In this document: one piece after another, positions 26,894 through 35,229 of the stretch
How positions within the stretch are numbered: position 1 is the stretch's first letter
How the letters are laid out: each line of letters opens with the position of its first letter
Assembly (NCBI RefSeq): GCF_020519665.1
Contig: NZ_CP084703.1
Span: forward strand, 2,790,001-2,854,000
DNA length: 64,000 bases
Direction: 5' to 3'
Source: Bacillus shivajii
GTDB taxonomy: Bacteria > Bacillota > Bacilli > Bacillales > Salisediminibacteriaceae
Position numbers and translations under genes: made by a program
Notes under the pieces: generated by a model
Told to the model about the DNA's origin: nothing
Database searches by the model: none
Seen by the model: only the letters and a program-made list of their open reading frames with translations

Positions 26894-27257
26894 CTTTTTC
26901 CCTCCTTTTAAAAGCTCTTATTGTTGTAAATTTCTATTATTTTCCCCAAGCCATACTTTTTCAAACCTCGTACTATAATGTTACACAACGACACTCAATA
27001 CATTATACATTTCTCCATTTCTCCTCAAAATTCCTTTTAAGATTAGAAAAAAGAATGTATCATTTTTACGAACCATGGAAAAATTGGTTTCATCATCGAA
27101 AGTAACGGGAAATGGATATCTTACTGTTCCACAACCAACGAGACGAAATTGTTTGTGCTCAGGATTTTACTGAACTTTATGAATCCTCTCTTCTATTACA
27201 CTATAATATGATAGAATACTAGTCAAACATGAGAATACACCTAAAGGAGTGTTTTAA
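26894..27257. other. 364-bp gap between yjcG and yutG
   Basis: Divergent control region. The right end holds TATAATATGATAGAAT, a likely -10 region for yutG. Two overlapping frames of 32-37 codons occur near 27076-27220, but neither has a convincing SD. Confidence 0.4.
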
Positions 27258-27818
27258 TTGGCAAAGAGACAGCCAGTACATTGTCACGTCGTAGAAAAAG
27301 CAGCAAGAGAGCTATTAAAAGAACGTGGTGTCGAGATTAAAGATATTGCAAAAATTGTTTTTGATATGCAAGTTGAATATAATCCTGACTTACAAATGGA
27401 AGATTGTATGGAAAGTGTTGATAAAGTTTTAGAAAAGCGAGAAATTCAACATGCAATTCTTGTTGGAATTGAATTAGATAAATTAGCAGAGAAGAAGCAG
27501 CTATCAGAGCCTTTGCAATCGATCGTTGAAGATGATGAAGGGTTGTTCGGTGTTGATGAGACAATTGCTCTCGGTTCAGTATTCGGTTATGGCAGTATCG
27601 CTGTTACAACTTTTGGATATTTAGATAAGGAAAAAGTCGGAATCATCAAAAAATTAGATACAAAAAGCGATTCTTCTATTCATACGTTTTTAGATGACCT
27701 TGTTTGTAGTATTGCAGCGAATGCATCTAGTCGCCTCGCCCACAGACTGCGAGACAGACAAGAATCTTTACGCGAAGAAGAAATTCGCCGACGTGATGAA
27801 GAAGAACGTATCGGCTAA
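27258..27818 (+). CDS. yutG: Phosphatidylglycerophosphatase A-like protein YutG
   Basis: PgpA-family protein, a candidate for dephosphorylating phosphatidylglycerophosphate. Family blocks: AVxxGIELD as ILVGIELDKLAEKKQLSEPLQSI, DEGLFGVDETIALG, and HTFLDDLVCSIAANASSRLAHR. Unlike E. coli PgpA it lacks clear transmembrane helices. TTG start with AAAGGAGTG 9 nt before. A C-terminal tail of charged residues (SLREEEIRRRDEEER) goes beyond the B. subtilis protein. Confidence 0.88.
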   Translation: MAKRQPVHCHVVEKAARELLKERGVEIKDIAKIVFDMQVEYNPDLQMEDCMESVDKVLEKREIQHAILVGIELDKLAEKKQLSEPLQSIVEDDEGLFGVDETIALGSVFGYGSIAVTTFGYLDKEKVGIIKKLDTKSDSSIHTFLDDLVCSIAANASSRLAHRLRDRQESLREEEIRRRDEEERIG

Positions 27819-27831
27819 AGGTCAGCACATC

Positions 27832-27880
27832 GGGATGACTCCAGTACATGTTTCTCTGTAGTAGAGTCATCCCTTTCTTG
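27832..27880 (+). terminator. Terminator after yutG
   Basis: GGGATGACT/AGTCATCCC stem with a long loop, then TTTCTTG. Confidence 0.7.
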
Positions 27881-27945
27881 ATTCTCCCCTCAGTGAGTGG
27901 TATTATTTTACACATGACAGTGAAAAAAACACTGAGGTGACGATT

Positions 27946-28143
27946 GTGGAAAATATCCCCCAAAAGCAAGTAAAGCCGAGATGGGTTTATTTAAAACAAA
28001 TATTTCATTCAAAATTTCAAGCTAGTTGTTTAAAAGCAAAGCTTGAAGACAATTGGCAAAATGGTTATGAAATCCCACCTTGGGTAGAAATTCGTAAAAT
28101 TAAAAATGATCGCTACGTTGTTCGTTACACATATGATGAATAG
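27946..28143 (+). CDS. Small hypothetical protein (65 aa)
   Basis: Not recognised. Basic, Trp-rich cytosolic protein (VKPRWVYLKQIFHSKF, EIPPWVEIRKIKNDRYVVRY). The second GTG (27946) is chosen, because GAGGTG lies 6 nt before it and overlaps the first. A possible nucleic-acid-binding peptide by composition only. Confidence 0.65.
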   Translation: MENIPQKQVKPRWVYLKQIFHSKFQASCLKAKLEDNWQNGYEIPPWVEIRKIKNDRYVVRYTYDE

Positions 28144-28346
28144 GCACCCTTCCATCAATAAGAAACTTTGGCTAACCATGGACATGTCATGAAACAATTC
28201 CTAAGCCATCACATCTTGTGGAAGTTTTCTAAAATTCATATACTCGATATGTTAAAATAACAGCTACGTCTAAAACTTTTCTTAAACTAAAAATGAGATT
28301 ATTTCGTAGCGGCTTATAAAGAATCAAAAAAAATTTTATAATAATG

Positions 28347-28375
28347 TTGACATTATCCTATTTATCATATATATT
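28347..28375 (+). promoter_or_regulatory. Promoter of the tRNA gene
   Basis: TTGACA (28347-28352), exactly 17 bp, TATATT (28370-28375); tRNA begins 36 bp downstream. Confidence 0.85.
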
Positions 28376-28410
28376 ATTAATTGTCGCAACAACAAATCAC
28401 ATGACAATAT

Positions 28411-28485
28411 GGGCTGTTAGCTCAGCGGGAGAGCACTTGGTCGACAACCAAGGGGTCACTGGTTCAATCCCAGTACAGCCCACCA
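28411..28485 (+). tRNA. tRNA-Val(GAC), single gene with C33
   Basis: Full cloverleaf: acceptor GGGCTGT/ACAGCCC, D arm GCTC-AGCGGGA-GAGC, anticodon stem CTTGG/CCAAG, T arm ACTGG-TTCAATC-CCAGT, discriminator A, encoded CCA. The 7-nt anticodon loop is TCGACAA, so the anticodon is GAC (Val) and position 33, almost always T, is C. The D loop is one base short. It has its own promoter and terminator and stands alone. Confidence 0.85.
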
Positions 28486-28498
28486 TACATAATATTTC

Positions 28499-28530
28499 AA
28501 CCCCTTGTTTTGGACAAGGGGGTTTGTTTT
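28499..28530 (+). terminator. Terminator of the tRNA gene
   Basis: AACCCCTTGT/ACAAGGGGGTT stem followed by TGTTTTG. Confidence 0.8.
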
Positions 28531-28561
28531 GTTCCATTATCGGTTCAAACGATTTATCTTG

Positions 28562-29719
28562 TTATACAGATTGTGCAACATCTATTAATACGTTCGTACA
28601 TAAGTCAATTTGAGACAGTTCAACAAATTCATCAATGGCATGAGCTTGATCTAAATGCCCTGGCCCAAAAACTACTAAATTACGATTTCCTGTTTTTAAA
28701 CCGATCATACTCACGTCTGTATATGCAGGGAAGCCTGTTTCCTGGAGTTCCCTCCCCGTCACACTTAAATATGAATTGTGAAAATGGTTAATTAACAAAC
28801 TATCAGCATCTGTCTCTACAGGTGGTCTTTCCCATCCATAATGTTCGACATTCGCACTTGTACCCGCTACTTCTGCACAACCTTCTCGTACCGCTTCAGC
28901 TATGATATTGTTTGCTTCTTCTTTCGTCATCGGAGGAACTAACCGAAAGTCTAATTCTAAACGACAAGCGCCAGCGACCATATTCGTCTTATGGCCTCCA
29001 CCAATACTTCCTACAGAGATCGCTGGGGCACCAAAGATATCATGATGATACGTTAATTGATTTACTTTCTCTTTTAACCCTACTATAACTTCAGCCGCTG
29101 CGTGACCTGCATCTGCTCCTAAATGAGCATTTCCACCATGAGAGCTTTTCCCTTCTACTAATATCTCATACCAAATGGTTCCTTTATGGACAGTTGCTAG
29201 GGTTGAATTCGTTGGTTCTGTAGCGATTAACAAAGCATCTTCAGGAATGATCTTTTCATCAACAAGTGCAACTGCCCCTTTCATATAAGGACCTTCTTCA
29301 TCAATACTTGCAATGACATATAAATCCCTATTTAATGAAATATCATTTTCACTTATTTCTTTCATCGTCATTAGTGCACAAGCTAATCCACTTTTCATAT
29401 CGCACGAGCCGCGACCATACAATTTCTCATTAATAATCTCTCCACCAAATGGATCGACGGACCACGTTCCTTCTACCGGTACTGTATCCATATGGGCAAT
29501 AATGACAAGTGGAGGTAAAGTAGACGACTTTCCTCTGTATTTTGCGATTACATTAACCCTATCTTTTTCTACAACTTGTGTAAAAACGTCTACATTCGTT
29601 AGCTCTCTAAGCCAATTCTCTACAAACGTGGAACATTCCTTTTCATTACCGTTTGGATTTTCAGTAGGTATTTGCACTAATTTTTGTGTTAAAAGGACCG
29701 CTTCTGAATAAGAAGACAT
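28562..29719 (-). CDS. M20-family metallopeptidase (ArgE/DapE type)
   Basis: Zinc-dependent deacylase or dipeptidase of the ArgE/DapE/ACY1 group. Metal motifs: IIAHMDTVPVEG (about 74-85), GRGSCDMKSGLA (about 104-115), DEEGPYMKGA (catalytic Glu), and a late HAIDE (H-bearing) block. The dimerisation domain begins near GKSSHGG. 385 residues. It precedes no biosynthetic partner; it is downstream of the sodium:solute symporter on the same strand (26 nt), so uptake followed by hydrolysis of an acylated substrate is plausible (inference). Confidence 0.88.
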   Translation of the reverse strand: MSSYSEAVLLTQKLVQIPTENPNGNEKECSTFVENWLRELTNVDVFTQVVEKDRVNVIAKYRGKSSTLPPLVIIAHMDTVPVEGTWSVDPFGGEIINEKLYGRGSCDMKSGLACALMTMKEISENDISLNRDLYVIASIDEEGPYMKGAVALVDEKIIPEDALLIATEPTNSTLATVHKGTIWYEILVEGKSSHGGNAHLGADAGHAAAEVIVGLKEKVNQLTYHHDIFGAPAISVGSIGGGHKTNMVAGACRLELDFRLVPPMTKEEANNIIAEAVREGCAEVAGTSANVEHYGWERPPVETDADSLLINHFHNSYLSVTGRELQETGFPAYTDVSMIGLKTGNRNLVVFGPGHLDQAHAIDEFVELSQIDLCTNVLIDVAQSV

Positions 29720-29745
29720 TATAAACCTCCTAGCCTTTCCCGTTT

Positions 29746-31254
29746 TTATACTGTTTTACGTTCGTCTACTTCAATTAATTCCGGATGATATTCCTTGTTA
29801 TAATCATATCGGGCTTCATCAAATCTCTTAACGACTTTATCGTCTTTCCTTTCCATCATTAAGCTCATAGATATAAATAGGATCGTGTTAACTAACAAAC
29901 CCCAAACACCAGCATGGAACCCTAGTGGAGCAGCAAAAGCTGGAACAAACGTAATTAATATGACAGTTGTTACACCACCAACTAGTCCCCAAGTGGCTGC
30001 AATAGGATGTGCCCTGCGCCAAGTGATTGCTCCAATTGTCGGAACGATTAACTGTGCAGTTCCTGCTAAAGCTGCAATCCCAATTGTAATAAGAACTCCT
30101 GGTACTGTGAGAGCCATAATATATGCAGCTAAAGAAAACGTAACAAGTGACCATCGGCCAACCTTAATAATATTTTCCTGACTTGCTTTTGGATTTGCAT
30201 AACGCTTATAAATATCTAAAGTTACAATCGTAGACATTGCGTGTATTTGTGAGTTTGCCGTAGACATTGCCGCCGCAGCACCCGCAGCTAGTATTAATGA
30301 TGCTAATGCAAAAGGTGCGTATTGTGTCAACATAATTGGTAAAATTTGATCTGCATTTGCAACATTCGGTTCAAGAAGTACACCTGAAAAACCTGTTAAA
30401 AGTGACCCCATATATGCAATTGCAGCTACAGCCAATAAGAAAGGCATTAAATTAAATAATTTCCCACTTTTAACTGCATACATCCTAAGCCAAATTTGTG
30501 GTCCCATAAATGCACCTATTGCAGTAACAGCAAACAGAGAGAACCACATCGGAAAGCCCATTGTTCCTTGAGGACCGGGCAATGTTAAATGCTCTGGACT
30601 ATTTTCCAGTAAGTTTTTAAATAAACCAGATGGACCACCTAAGTTTTGTGAAATATAGAAGCCTGCAAACATCATTCCAAAGAAGAGAAGCGCCCCATAA
30701 ATAATGTCCGTCCATGCAACTGCTCGAATTCCACCAACCCAAACGTAAGTAACGATAATAAAGTAAAAGATTAGAGCTGCAAACCAGAACGGGATTGTTC
30801 CACCTGAGGCCACTTCAATTAAATAAGCCCCACCAGTTAATTGGATTTGTAGATAAGGAATTGTGAAAATTAATAAAATACCAGCAACAACAACTCGTAA
30901 CTTTTCATTATTATAAAAATCACCTAATAAGTCAGAGGGCGTAACATAATTGAACCTTTTCCCTAAATACCAAACCCTTTTTCCTACCCAATAATACATA
31001 AAACCAAATAATAAGTTCCAAGCCATAGCTGTTAAATAGACTGGTCCATCTGTATAAAAGGTTGCATTTGAACCTAAAAACGCAAATGAACTCCACCACG
31101 TTGCAGCTACTGTAAAAAATACAGCTACAGCCCCCATACCGCGACCTTGTATAAAGAAATCTTCACTTGTTTTCGTAGATTTTGATGCTGCTATAAACCC
31201 AACAGCCAGAGGAATAATCATAAATATTGCTATAATAAAAACACCGATTGTCAT
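29746..31254 (-). CDS. Sodium:solute symporter (SSS family)
   Basis: Na+-driven uptake carrier with about 13 transmembrane helices across 502 residues. Family blocks: GRGMGAVAVFFTVAATWWSS (near 40-60), AWTDIIYG and the AAAAMSTANSQIHAMSTI segment (SSS signature region). Substrate unknown. The ATG at 31254 is used, because the GGAGGG SD lies inside the longer frame. A 78-residue membrane partner precedes it, the M20 peptidase follows, and a cre site lies upstream. Confidence 0.9.
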   Translation of the reverse strand: MTIGVFIIAIFMIIPLAVGFIAASKSTKTSEDFFIQGRGMGAVAVFFTVAATWWSSFAFLGSNATFYTDGPVYLTAMAWNLLFGFMYYWVGKRVWYLGKRFNYVTPSDLLGDFYNNEKLRVVVAGILLIFTIPYLQIQLTGGAYLIEVASGGTIPFWFAALIFYFIIVTYVWVGGIRAVAWTDIIYGALLFFGMMFAGFYISQNLGGPSGLFKNLLENSPEHLTLPGPQGTMGFPMWFSLFAVTAIGAFMGPQIWLRMYAVKSGKLFNLMPFLLAVAAIAYMGSLLTGFSGVLLEPNVANADQILPIMLTQYAPFALASLILAAGAAAAMSTANSQIHAMSTIVTLDIYKRYANPKASQENIIKVGRWSLVTFSLAAYIMALTVPGVLITIGIAALAGTAQLIVPTIGAITWRRAHPIAATWGLVGGVTTVILITFVPAFAAPLGFHAGVWGLLVNTILFISMSLMMERKDDKVVKRFDEARYDYNKEYHPELIEVDERKTV

Positions 31255-31277
31255 TGTATTAGCTCCCTCCAATTCAT

Positions 31278-31514
31278 TTAATTTGATCTACTAATCTTTA
31301 TTGGTTTACTCCCCCAATCTGTTAAATAAGCTAATAAAAATAATACGGTTCCTATAAACCACCATAATAAGTTCCAAAATAAAAAGAATGGCATACCTAA
31401 AATCCAAGGCTCAGTCGTATTGGCTAACAAAATTAGCGGTGTTTCAAGAATAATAAAAACTAGAATAATAAGACTGTATAACATGATCTTTTTGCGTGGA
31501 TATTTTGAGAACAT
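31278..31514 (-). CDS. Small two-helix membrane protein, DUF3311-like
   Basis: 78 residues with two membrane helices (MLYSLIILVFIILETPLILL; MPFFLFWNLLWWFIGTVLFLLAYL). Short proteins of this shape (DUF3311-like) are commonly encoded just before SSS symporters and are thought to be accessory subunits. The ATG at 31514 has AAGGAGG 8 nt before it, while the longer frame has none. First gene of the symporter operon. Confidence 0.8.
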   Translation of the reverse strand: MFSKYPRKKIMLYSLIILVFIILETPLILLANTTEPWILGMPFFLFWNLLWWFIGTVLFLLAYLTDWGSKPIKISRSN

Positions 31515-31618
31515 CTTCCATCCTCCTTCAATCTTTTTTATGTGAAAAATTAGATTTTTCCGGAAATATATACCAAAAAAACGTGGTGTTAAATATTGTG
31601 GTTTATAACACAAACGAG

Positions 31619-31632
31619 CGAAAGCGTTATCA
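31619..31632 (-). promoter_or_regulatory. cre site (CcpA) upstream of the symporter operon
   Basis: CGAAAGCGTTATCA (read on +) matches TGWAANCGNTNWCA at every defined position but the first. It is 105 bp before the small-subunit start; catabolite repression of a carbon-source transporter would be expected. Confidence 0.6.
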
Positions 31633-32021
31633 TTTTTTCTCAAACCAAAAGTTACGCTACGTTTTTTATTGCTGGCACCACCTTCTTCCTCACTTTGTGT
31701 CCGAACACTTACATATAATCATCCATTATATTCGTTATGAAGAGATTCACTTCCGTTATGAATGTATAACTACACGCCCCCTTATCATTTTGAATTAGCT
31801 TTAATTATAGATTATATGTACAAACTAATCATTTTACATTATGTAAAATGTACAGCTATTTATTTGAACATTCTGAATATATAACGTAAAATTACTCCCT
31901 ATAGACAATACTTCCCCCGTACTTATTAAGCCAGAAAAAGGTATCGTTTTATGTTGAGAACTAGCCGATTGTGAGCATTAAGGCAAAGAGAAGACTTATT
32001 AGAAGCTTAACATAACAAAAA

Positions 32022-32058
32022 AATAAGTACAGTCCATCAATGGATGACTATACTTACT
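32022..32058. terminator. Terminator after the YetF-like gene
   Basis: TAAGTA/TACTTA plus AGTCCATC/GATGACT stem with a bulge; A-run on the minus-strand 3' side gives T-rich RNA tail. Confidence 0.6.
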
Positions 32059-32077
32059 TAATATTCATCTTCAATTT

Positions 32078-32938
32078 TTAGTTAACAAGTAATGATTTTA
32101 CTTTGTTGATCGTTTCTTCAATTTCTTTTGCATTTCTTGTGTACATCCCTTTTGCTTCTTGATTATCAGTTTCTAATGCAAATGACTCTAAGTCAGCTTG
32201 GCACTTCTTTAATGTTGCTAGTAAATGCGGCTTTTCTTGAGGAGAAGGGACTTTCAGCTTATCATCAAACAGGTCGACAGTTAACTGACCATATGAATCG
32301 ACTTGACCTAAATAAACATTTTCGATTGCTGCTCCGATTTTCTCTAATTCCATTTCAAGCCACTGCCTGTTCTTCCCGACTGTTGCTAAAGGTTCATCAA
32401 GTACTTTCCCATCCATTATGATCGTCTCTGGTTCTTTAATTGGTGCTACTTGCATACCCATATCTTTTGGTGTTAACGGCTGATAATCTTTTTTCGGTAA
32501 AACACTAATCTCTCCACTTGTTTCAAGTAAGGCAAATTCAACATCAGCTACTTGGTGAATATTTCTTTGCCGCAACTGCTTTAATAATTCATCTGTAGAG
32601 TAACGCTCTTTTTTCAAATTGTCTTCAAGTACTTTTCCGTCTTTAATAAGTGGAATTCCTCGTCCATAAACAAAGTTGCGCAGAGTTTGACTCTTGATTG
32701 CTAACCAGCCTAATAAATACGGGATAAATGCCCAAACGATGATCCCCATTATTGGGTAAGCAATAGGCACTTGTAAATTAAATGACCCAACAGCCAGTAT
32801 AACGGCTAAAACGACACCTGCGACAAATTCGAAGTATGTCACTTGAGATAATGACTTTCGTATTACCATACGAGATATAAATAATAAAACAGTAACTGCT
32901 ACGAGAGAACGTACAACGACTTCTAACCAGCCAGGCAT
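32078..32938 (-). CDS. YetF-like DUF421 membrane protein with DUF1657-like tail
   Basis: 286 residues. Three N-terminal membrane segments (about 7-22, 35-55, 60-80), then the soluble DUF421 domain (RGIPLIKDGKVLEDNL, YSTDELLKQLRQRNI, ADVEFALLETSGEISVLPK). The last ~55 residues (HLLATLKKCQADLESFALET...) resemble the two stand-alone DUF1657 proteins of this cluster. DUF421 and DUF1657 genes accompany SpoVA genes in mobile heat-resistance (spoVA2mob-type) operons and affect spore inner membrane properties. Last gene of the cluster. Confidence 0.85.
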   Translation of the reverse strand: MPGWLEVVVRSLVAVTVLLFISRMVIRKSLSQVTYFEFVAGVVLAVILAVGSFNLQVPIAYPIMGIIVWAFIPYLLGWLAIKSQTLRNFVYGRGIPLIKDGKVLEDNLKKERYSTDELLKQLRQRNIHQVADVEFALLETSGEISVLPKKDYQPLTPKDMGMQVAPIKEPETIIMDGKVLDEPLATVGKNRQWLEMELEKIGAAIENVYLGQVDSYGQLTVDLFDDKLKVPSPQEKPHLLATLKKCQADLESFALETDNQEAKGMYTRNAKEIEETINKVKSLLVN

Positions 32939-32958
32939 TTGTTCTCCTCCTTTTCACG

Positions 32959-33165
32959 TTAGAACCCTTTATATTGAGGTTCTTCAAATTCTAACTGACT
33001 AATACGCTTTTCTAAATCTTCAATGACCCTTCGAGTGGATAAACACGATTCTTTAAACGTTTCTTTCGCATCCTCATCTTCTGATTTTATTGCGAAGCTA
33101 TGTAACGTTGCTTCCGCATTTTTAAGACTCGCTAAACATTGCTTTACATTTGAAGCGACAGTCAT
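32959..33165 (-). CDS. DUF1657 protein
   Basis: 68 residues, helical, beginning MTVASNVKQCLASLKNAEATLHSFA; the family pattern is MTV-x3-K-x2-LA-LK-A-A-LE-FA. It is closely related to the other DUF1657 gene at 34775 and to the tail of the YetF-like protein. Strong AGGAGGGG SD. Sits between spoVAD and yetF, the typical place in SpoVA accessory operons. Confidence 0.88.
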   Translation of the reverse strand: MTVASNVKQCLASLKNAEATLHSFAIKSEDEDAKETFKESCLSTRRVIEDLEKRISQLEFEEPQYKGF

Positions 33166-33177
33166 ATTGACCCCTCC

Positions 33178-34179
33178 TCACATTTCGATTGAAACAGCAT
33201 GAGCAATACATGGTATCGTTTCTTTTTGTTGAAAAGAAAGTGGAGATAATAAAGCACCAGTTGCAACAACGAGAATTTTCTTAAACTCTCCTTCTTTCAT
33301 CCGGTTTAACAAATGACCATACGTAACCGCAGCCGAACAACCTGAGCCACTTGCTCCCGCTAACACTGGCTGACCCTCACGATAAATGATTAGCCCACAG
33401 TCTTTAAATTGATCCTTTGTTACGGGGATATCATGTTTTTGCAATAAATCATAAGCTATCGTTTGTCCAATTTTCCCTAAGTCTCCAGTAACGATTAAAT
33501 CATAATATGAAGGATCTAGGTTTCGGTCTTTTAAATGAGCTTCGATCGTATCTACAGCAGCTGGTGCCATTGCACCTCCCATATTAAACGGATCACTTAA
33601 TCCCATATCGACGACTCGTCCAATCGTTGCAGATGTAACAGAAGGGCCTGTCCCTTCGTTGGAAATAATCGCAGAACCTGCGGCAGTAACCGTCCATTGT
33701 GATGTAGGTGGCTTTTGTGCACCATACTCATTCGGATAACGGAACTGCTTTTCAACTGCTGCGTTATGGCTAACAGAGCCAGTCAATACATGCTTTGCTC
33801 CACCAGTATTTACAATATAAGCTGCAAGTGCCAGCCCTTCCATTGAAGTCGAACAAGCACCAAATAACCCGAAATAAGGCGCAGCTATTGTCCGTGCGGC
33901 AAAGCTTGTTGGCGTAATTTGATTAATTAAATCTCCGGCAAAAATAAATTGAATATCTTCTTTTGTTAGTTCAGCCTTTTCAATGGCTTTTATACATGAT
34001 TCTTCAAACAGAACCTTTTCTGCTTTTTCATAAGAATCTTGCCCTAACCACAAATCCCCATGAAGGGTATCAAAATCTTTAGGGATTCTCCCATTTGCTT
34101 CAAACGGTCCTCCAATGGTTCCCGTTGACAAGATGATTGGCTTATTTTCATACTCCCATGTGCGATGGCCAGTTAACAT
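33178..34179 (-). CDS. spoVAD: Stage V sporulation protein AD homologue
   Basis: SpoVAD binds dipicolinic acid and helps move it into the spore core. The thiolase-like fold is evident: FGACSTSMEGLALAA around the former active-site Cys, ASGSGCSAAVTYGHLL, GDLGKIGQTIAYDLL. 333 residues. Its ATG is directly at the end of spoVAC with GGGGGG as SD. The next gene is DUF1657, only 12 bp on, leaving no room for spoVAE. Confidence 0.93.
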   Translation of the reverse strand: MLTGHRTWEYENKPIILSTGTIGGPFEANGRIPKDFDTLHGDLWLGQDSYEKAEKVLFEESCIKAIEKAELTKEDIQFIFAGDLINQITPTSFAARTIAAPYFGLFGACSTSMEGLALAAYIVNTGGAKHVLTGSVSHNAAVEKQFRYPNEYGAQKPPTSQWTVTAAGSAIISNEGTGPSVTSATIGRVVDMGLSDPFNMGGAMAPAAVDTIEAHLKDRNLDPSYYDLIVTGDLGKIGQTIAYDLLQKHDIPVTKDQFKDCGLIIYREGQPVLAGASGSGCSAAVTYGHLLNRMKEGEFKKILVVATGALLSPLSFQQKETIPCIAHAVSIEM

Positions 34180-34659
34180 TTAAAAGCCCCCCAATTGCGT
34201 CAAAAGCGTATGGATAAATGCTATGACGAATGCAGCAAATGTACCAAACACAATAACGGATCCAGCAAGTTTAAACATATTTGCTCCTACACCTAACACA
34301 TATCCTTCAGATCGATGTTCAATGGCTGCCGAAGCAACAGAGTTTGCAAAGCCTGTAACTGGAACAGCCGTACCTGCACCTGCGAATTGACCGAATCGAT
34401 CATACACCCCTAATCCTGTTAATAAAACAGCAATTATAATTAAAGTAGCAACAGTAGGGTCACTCGCAGTTCTTTCTGTAAAATCAAAGAACGTATAATA
34501 AAATGTTCGAATGAATTCACCTAATAAGCAGATGAATCCACCTATAAAAAATGCTTTAATACAGTTTTTACCTATTGGTCTCTTCACTTCTCTATCACTT
34601 GCGAATTTTTGATATTCTTGCTGAGTTGGCGTTAAGTTCTTCTTTATTTGATCAGACAC
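34180..34659 (-). CDS. spoVAC: Stage V sporulation protein AC homologue
   Basis: Membrane component of the SpoVA dipicolinate channel; SpoVAC can act as a mechanosensitive pore. 159 residues with four hydrophobic segments (about 30-52, 68-85, 95-115, 130-155) and the family opening LTPTQQEYQKFASDREVKRP plus GAGTAVPVTGFANSVASAAIEHRSEG. GTG start with GAGGAGAG upstream. Confidence 0.93.
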   Translation of the reverse strand: MSDQIKKNLTPTQQEYQKFASDREVKRPIGKNCIKAFFIGGFICLLGEFIRTFYYTFFDFTERTASDPTVATLIIIAVLLTGLGVYDRFGQFAGAGTAVPVTGFANSVASAAIEHRSEGYVLGVGANMFKLAGSVIVFGTFAAFVIAFIHTLLTQLGGF

Positions 34660-34774
34660 AATCTCTCCTCTTTTCTTTCATCGTATTGGATTTAGGTACT
34701 CAGATTAAGTATGAAATGAATTGAATATATGTTTGAAAAGGCTGATGCCTTCGCACCAACCTTAATAAGTATTA

Positions 34775-34978
34775 CTACTGCTTATACTGTGGCTCTTCTT
34801 CTTCAATTTGTTGCATACGAGGTGAAATCGTATCAACAATTCCTTGTGTTTGTTGTGCTACGTTTTGAAACATTTGTTTTGCTTGCTGATTTTCTGTTTG
34901 AAGTGCAAATTGCTCCAAGCTTGCTTGCGCACTTTTTAAGCCTGCTAATGTTTGTTTCAATTGAGTTGCAACTGTCAT
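34775..34978 (-). CDS. DUF1657 protein
   Basis: 67 residues, MTVATQLKQTLAGLKSAQAS opening, Gln-rich helices (NQQAKQMFQNVAQQTQGIVD). The ATG at 34978 follows GGAGG by 7 nt; the longer frame does not. First gene of the spoVA cluster, 115 bp before spoVAC. Probably forespore-expressed, but no clear sigma-G promoter is visible. Confidence 0.88.
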   Translation of the reverse strand: MTVATQLKQTLAGLKSAQASLEQFALQTENQQAKQMFQNVAQQTQGIVDTISPRMQQIEEEEPQYKQ

Positions 34979-35184
34979 ATTGTAACCTCCATGCAAATTT
35001 ATTAGTTAAAACGTTGCGTTATTTATCATCATCATATTGAGGTGAAATCATTCTAGAAATTTTTAGGAAGTCAATAACGTTATAACAAAATTCCTTTAAT
35101 TTTGAAGGACCTTGAAGAGAATTATTAAGAAACCTTATATACACAACAAAGCGCTCTTTACATTTCCGGTTAAATTTTGTCCTC

Positions 35185-35214
35185 AAAAAATACCGCCTGA
35201 ACTACAGACGGCAT
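35185..35214 (-). terminator. Terminator after the surface repeat protein
   Basis: ATGCCGTCTG/CAGGCGGTAT stem (G-T pairs tolerated) then T6 on the minus strand. Confidence 0.75.
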
Positions 35215-35229
35215 TGCTAAAAACAATTT

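Larger units (their letters stand above)
31515..32077. other. 563-bp gap upstream of the symporter operon
   Basis: Holds the cre site at 31619-31632 and, at the far end, the terminator of the YetF-like gene. A perfect ACATTATGTAAAATGT-type palindromic run near 31836-31852 (ATTTTACATTATGTAAAAT) could be an operator. No gene seen. Confidence 0.45.

Noticed and set aside
27076-27222. Small genes between yjcG and yutG
   Set aside because: Two overlapping frames without a convincing SD or recognisable features.
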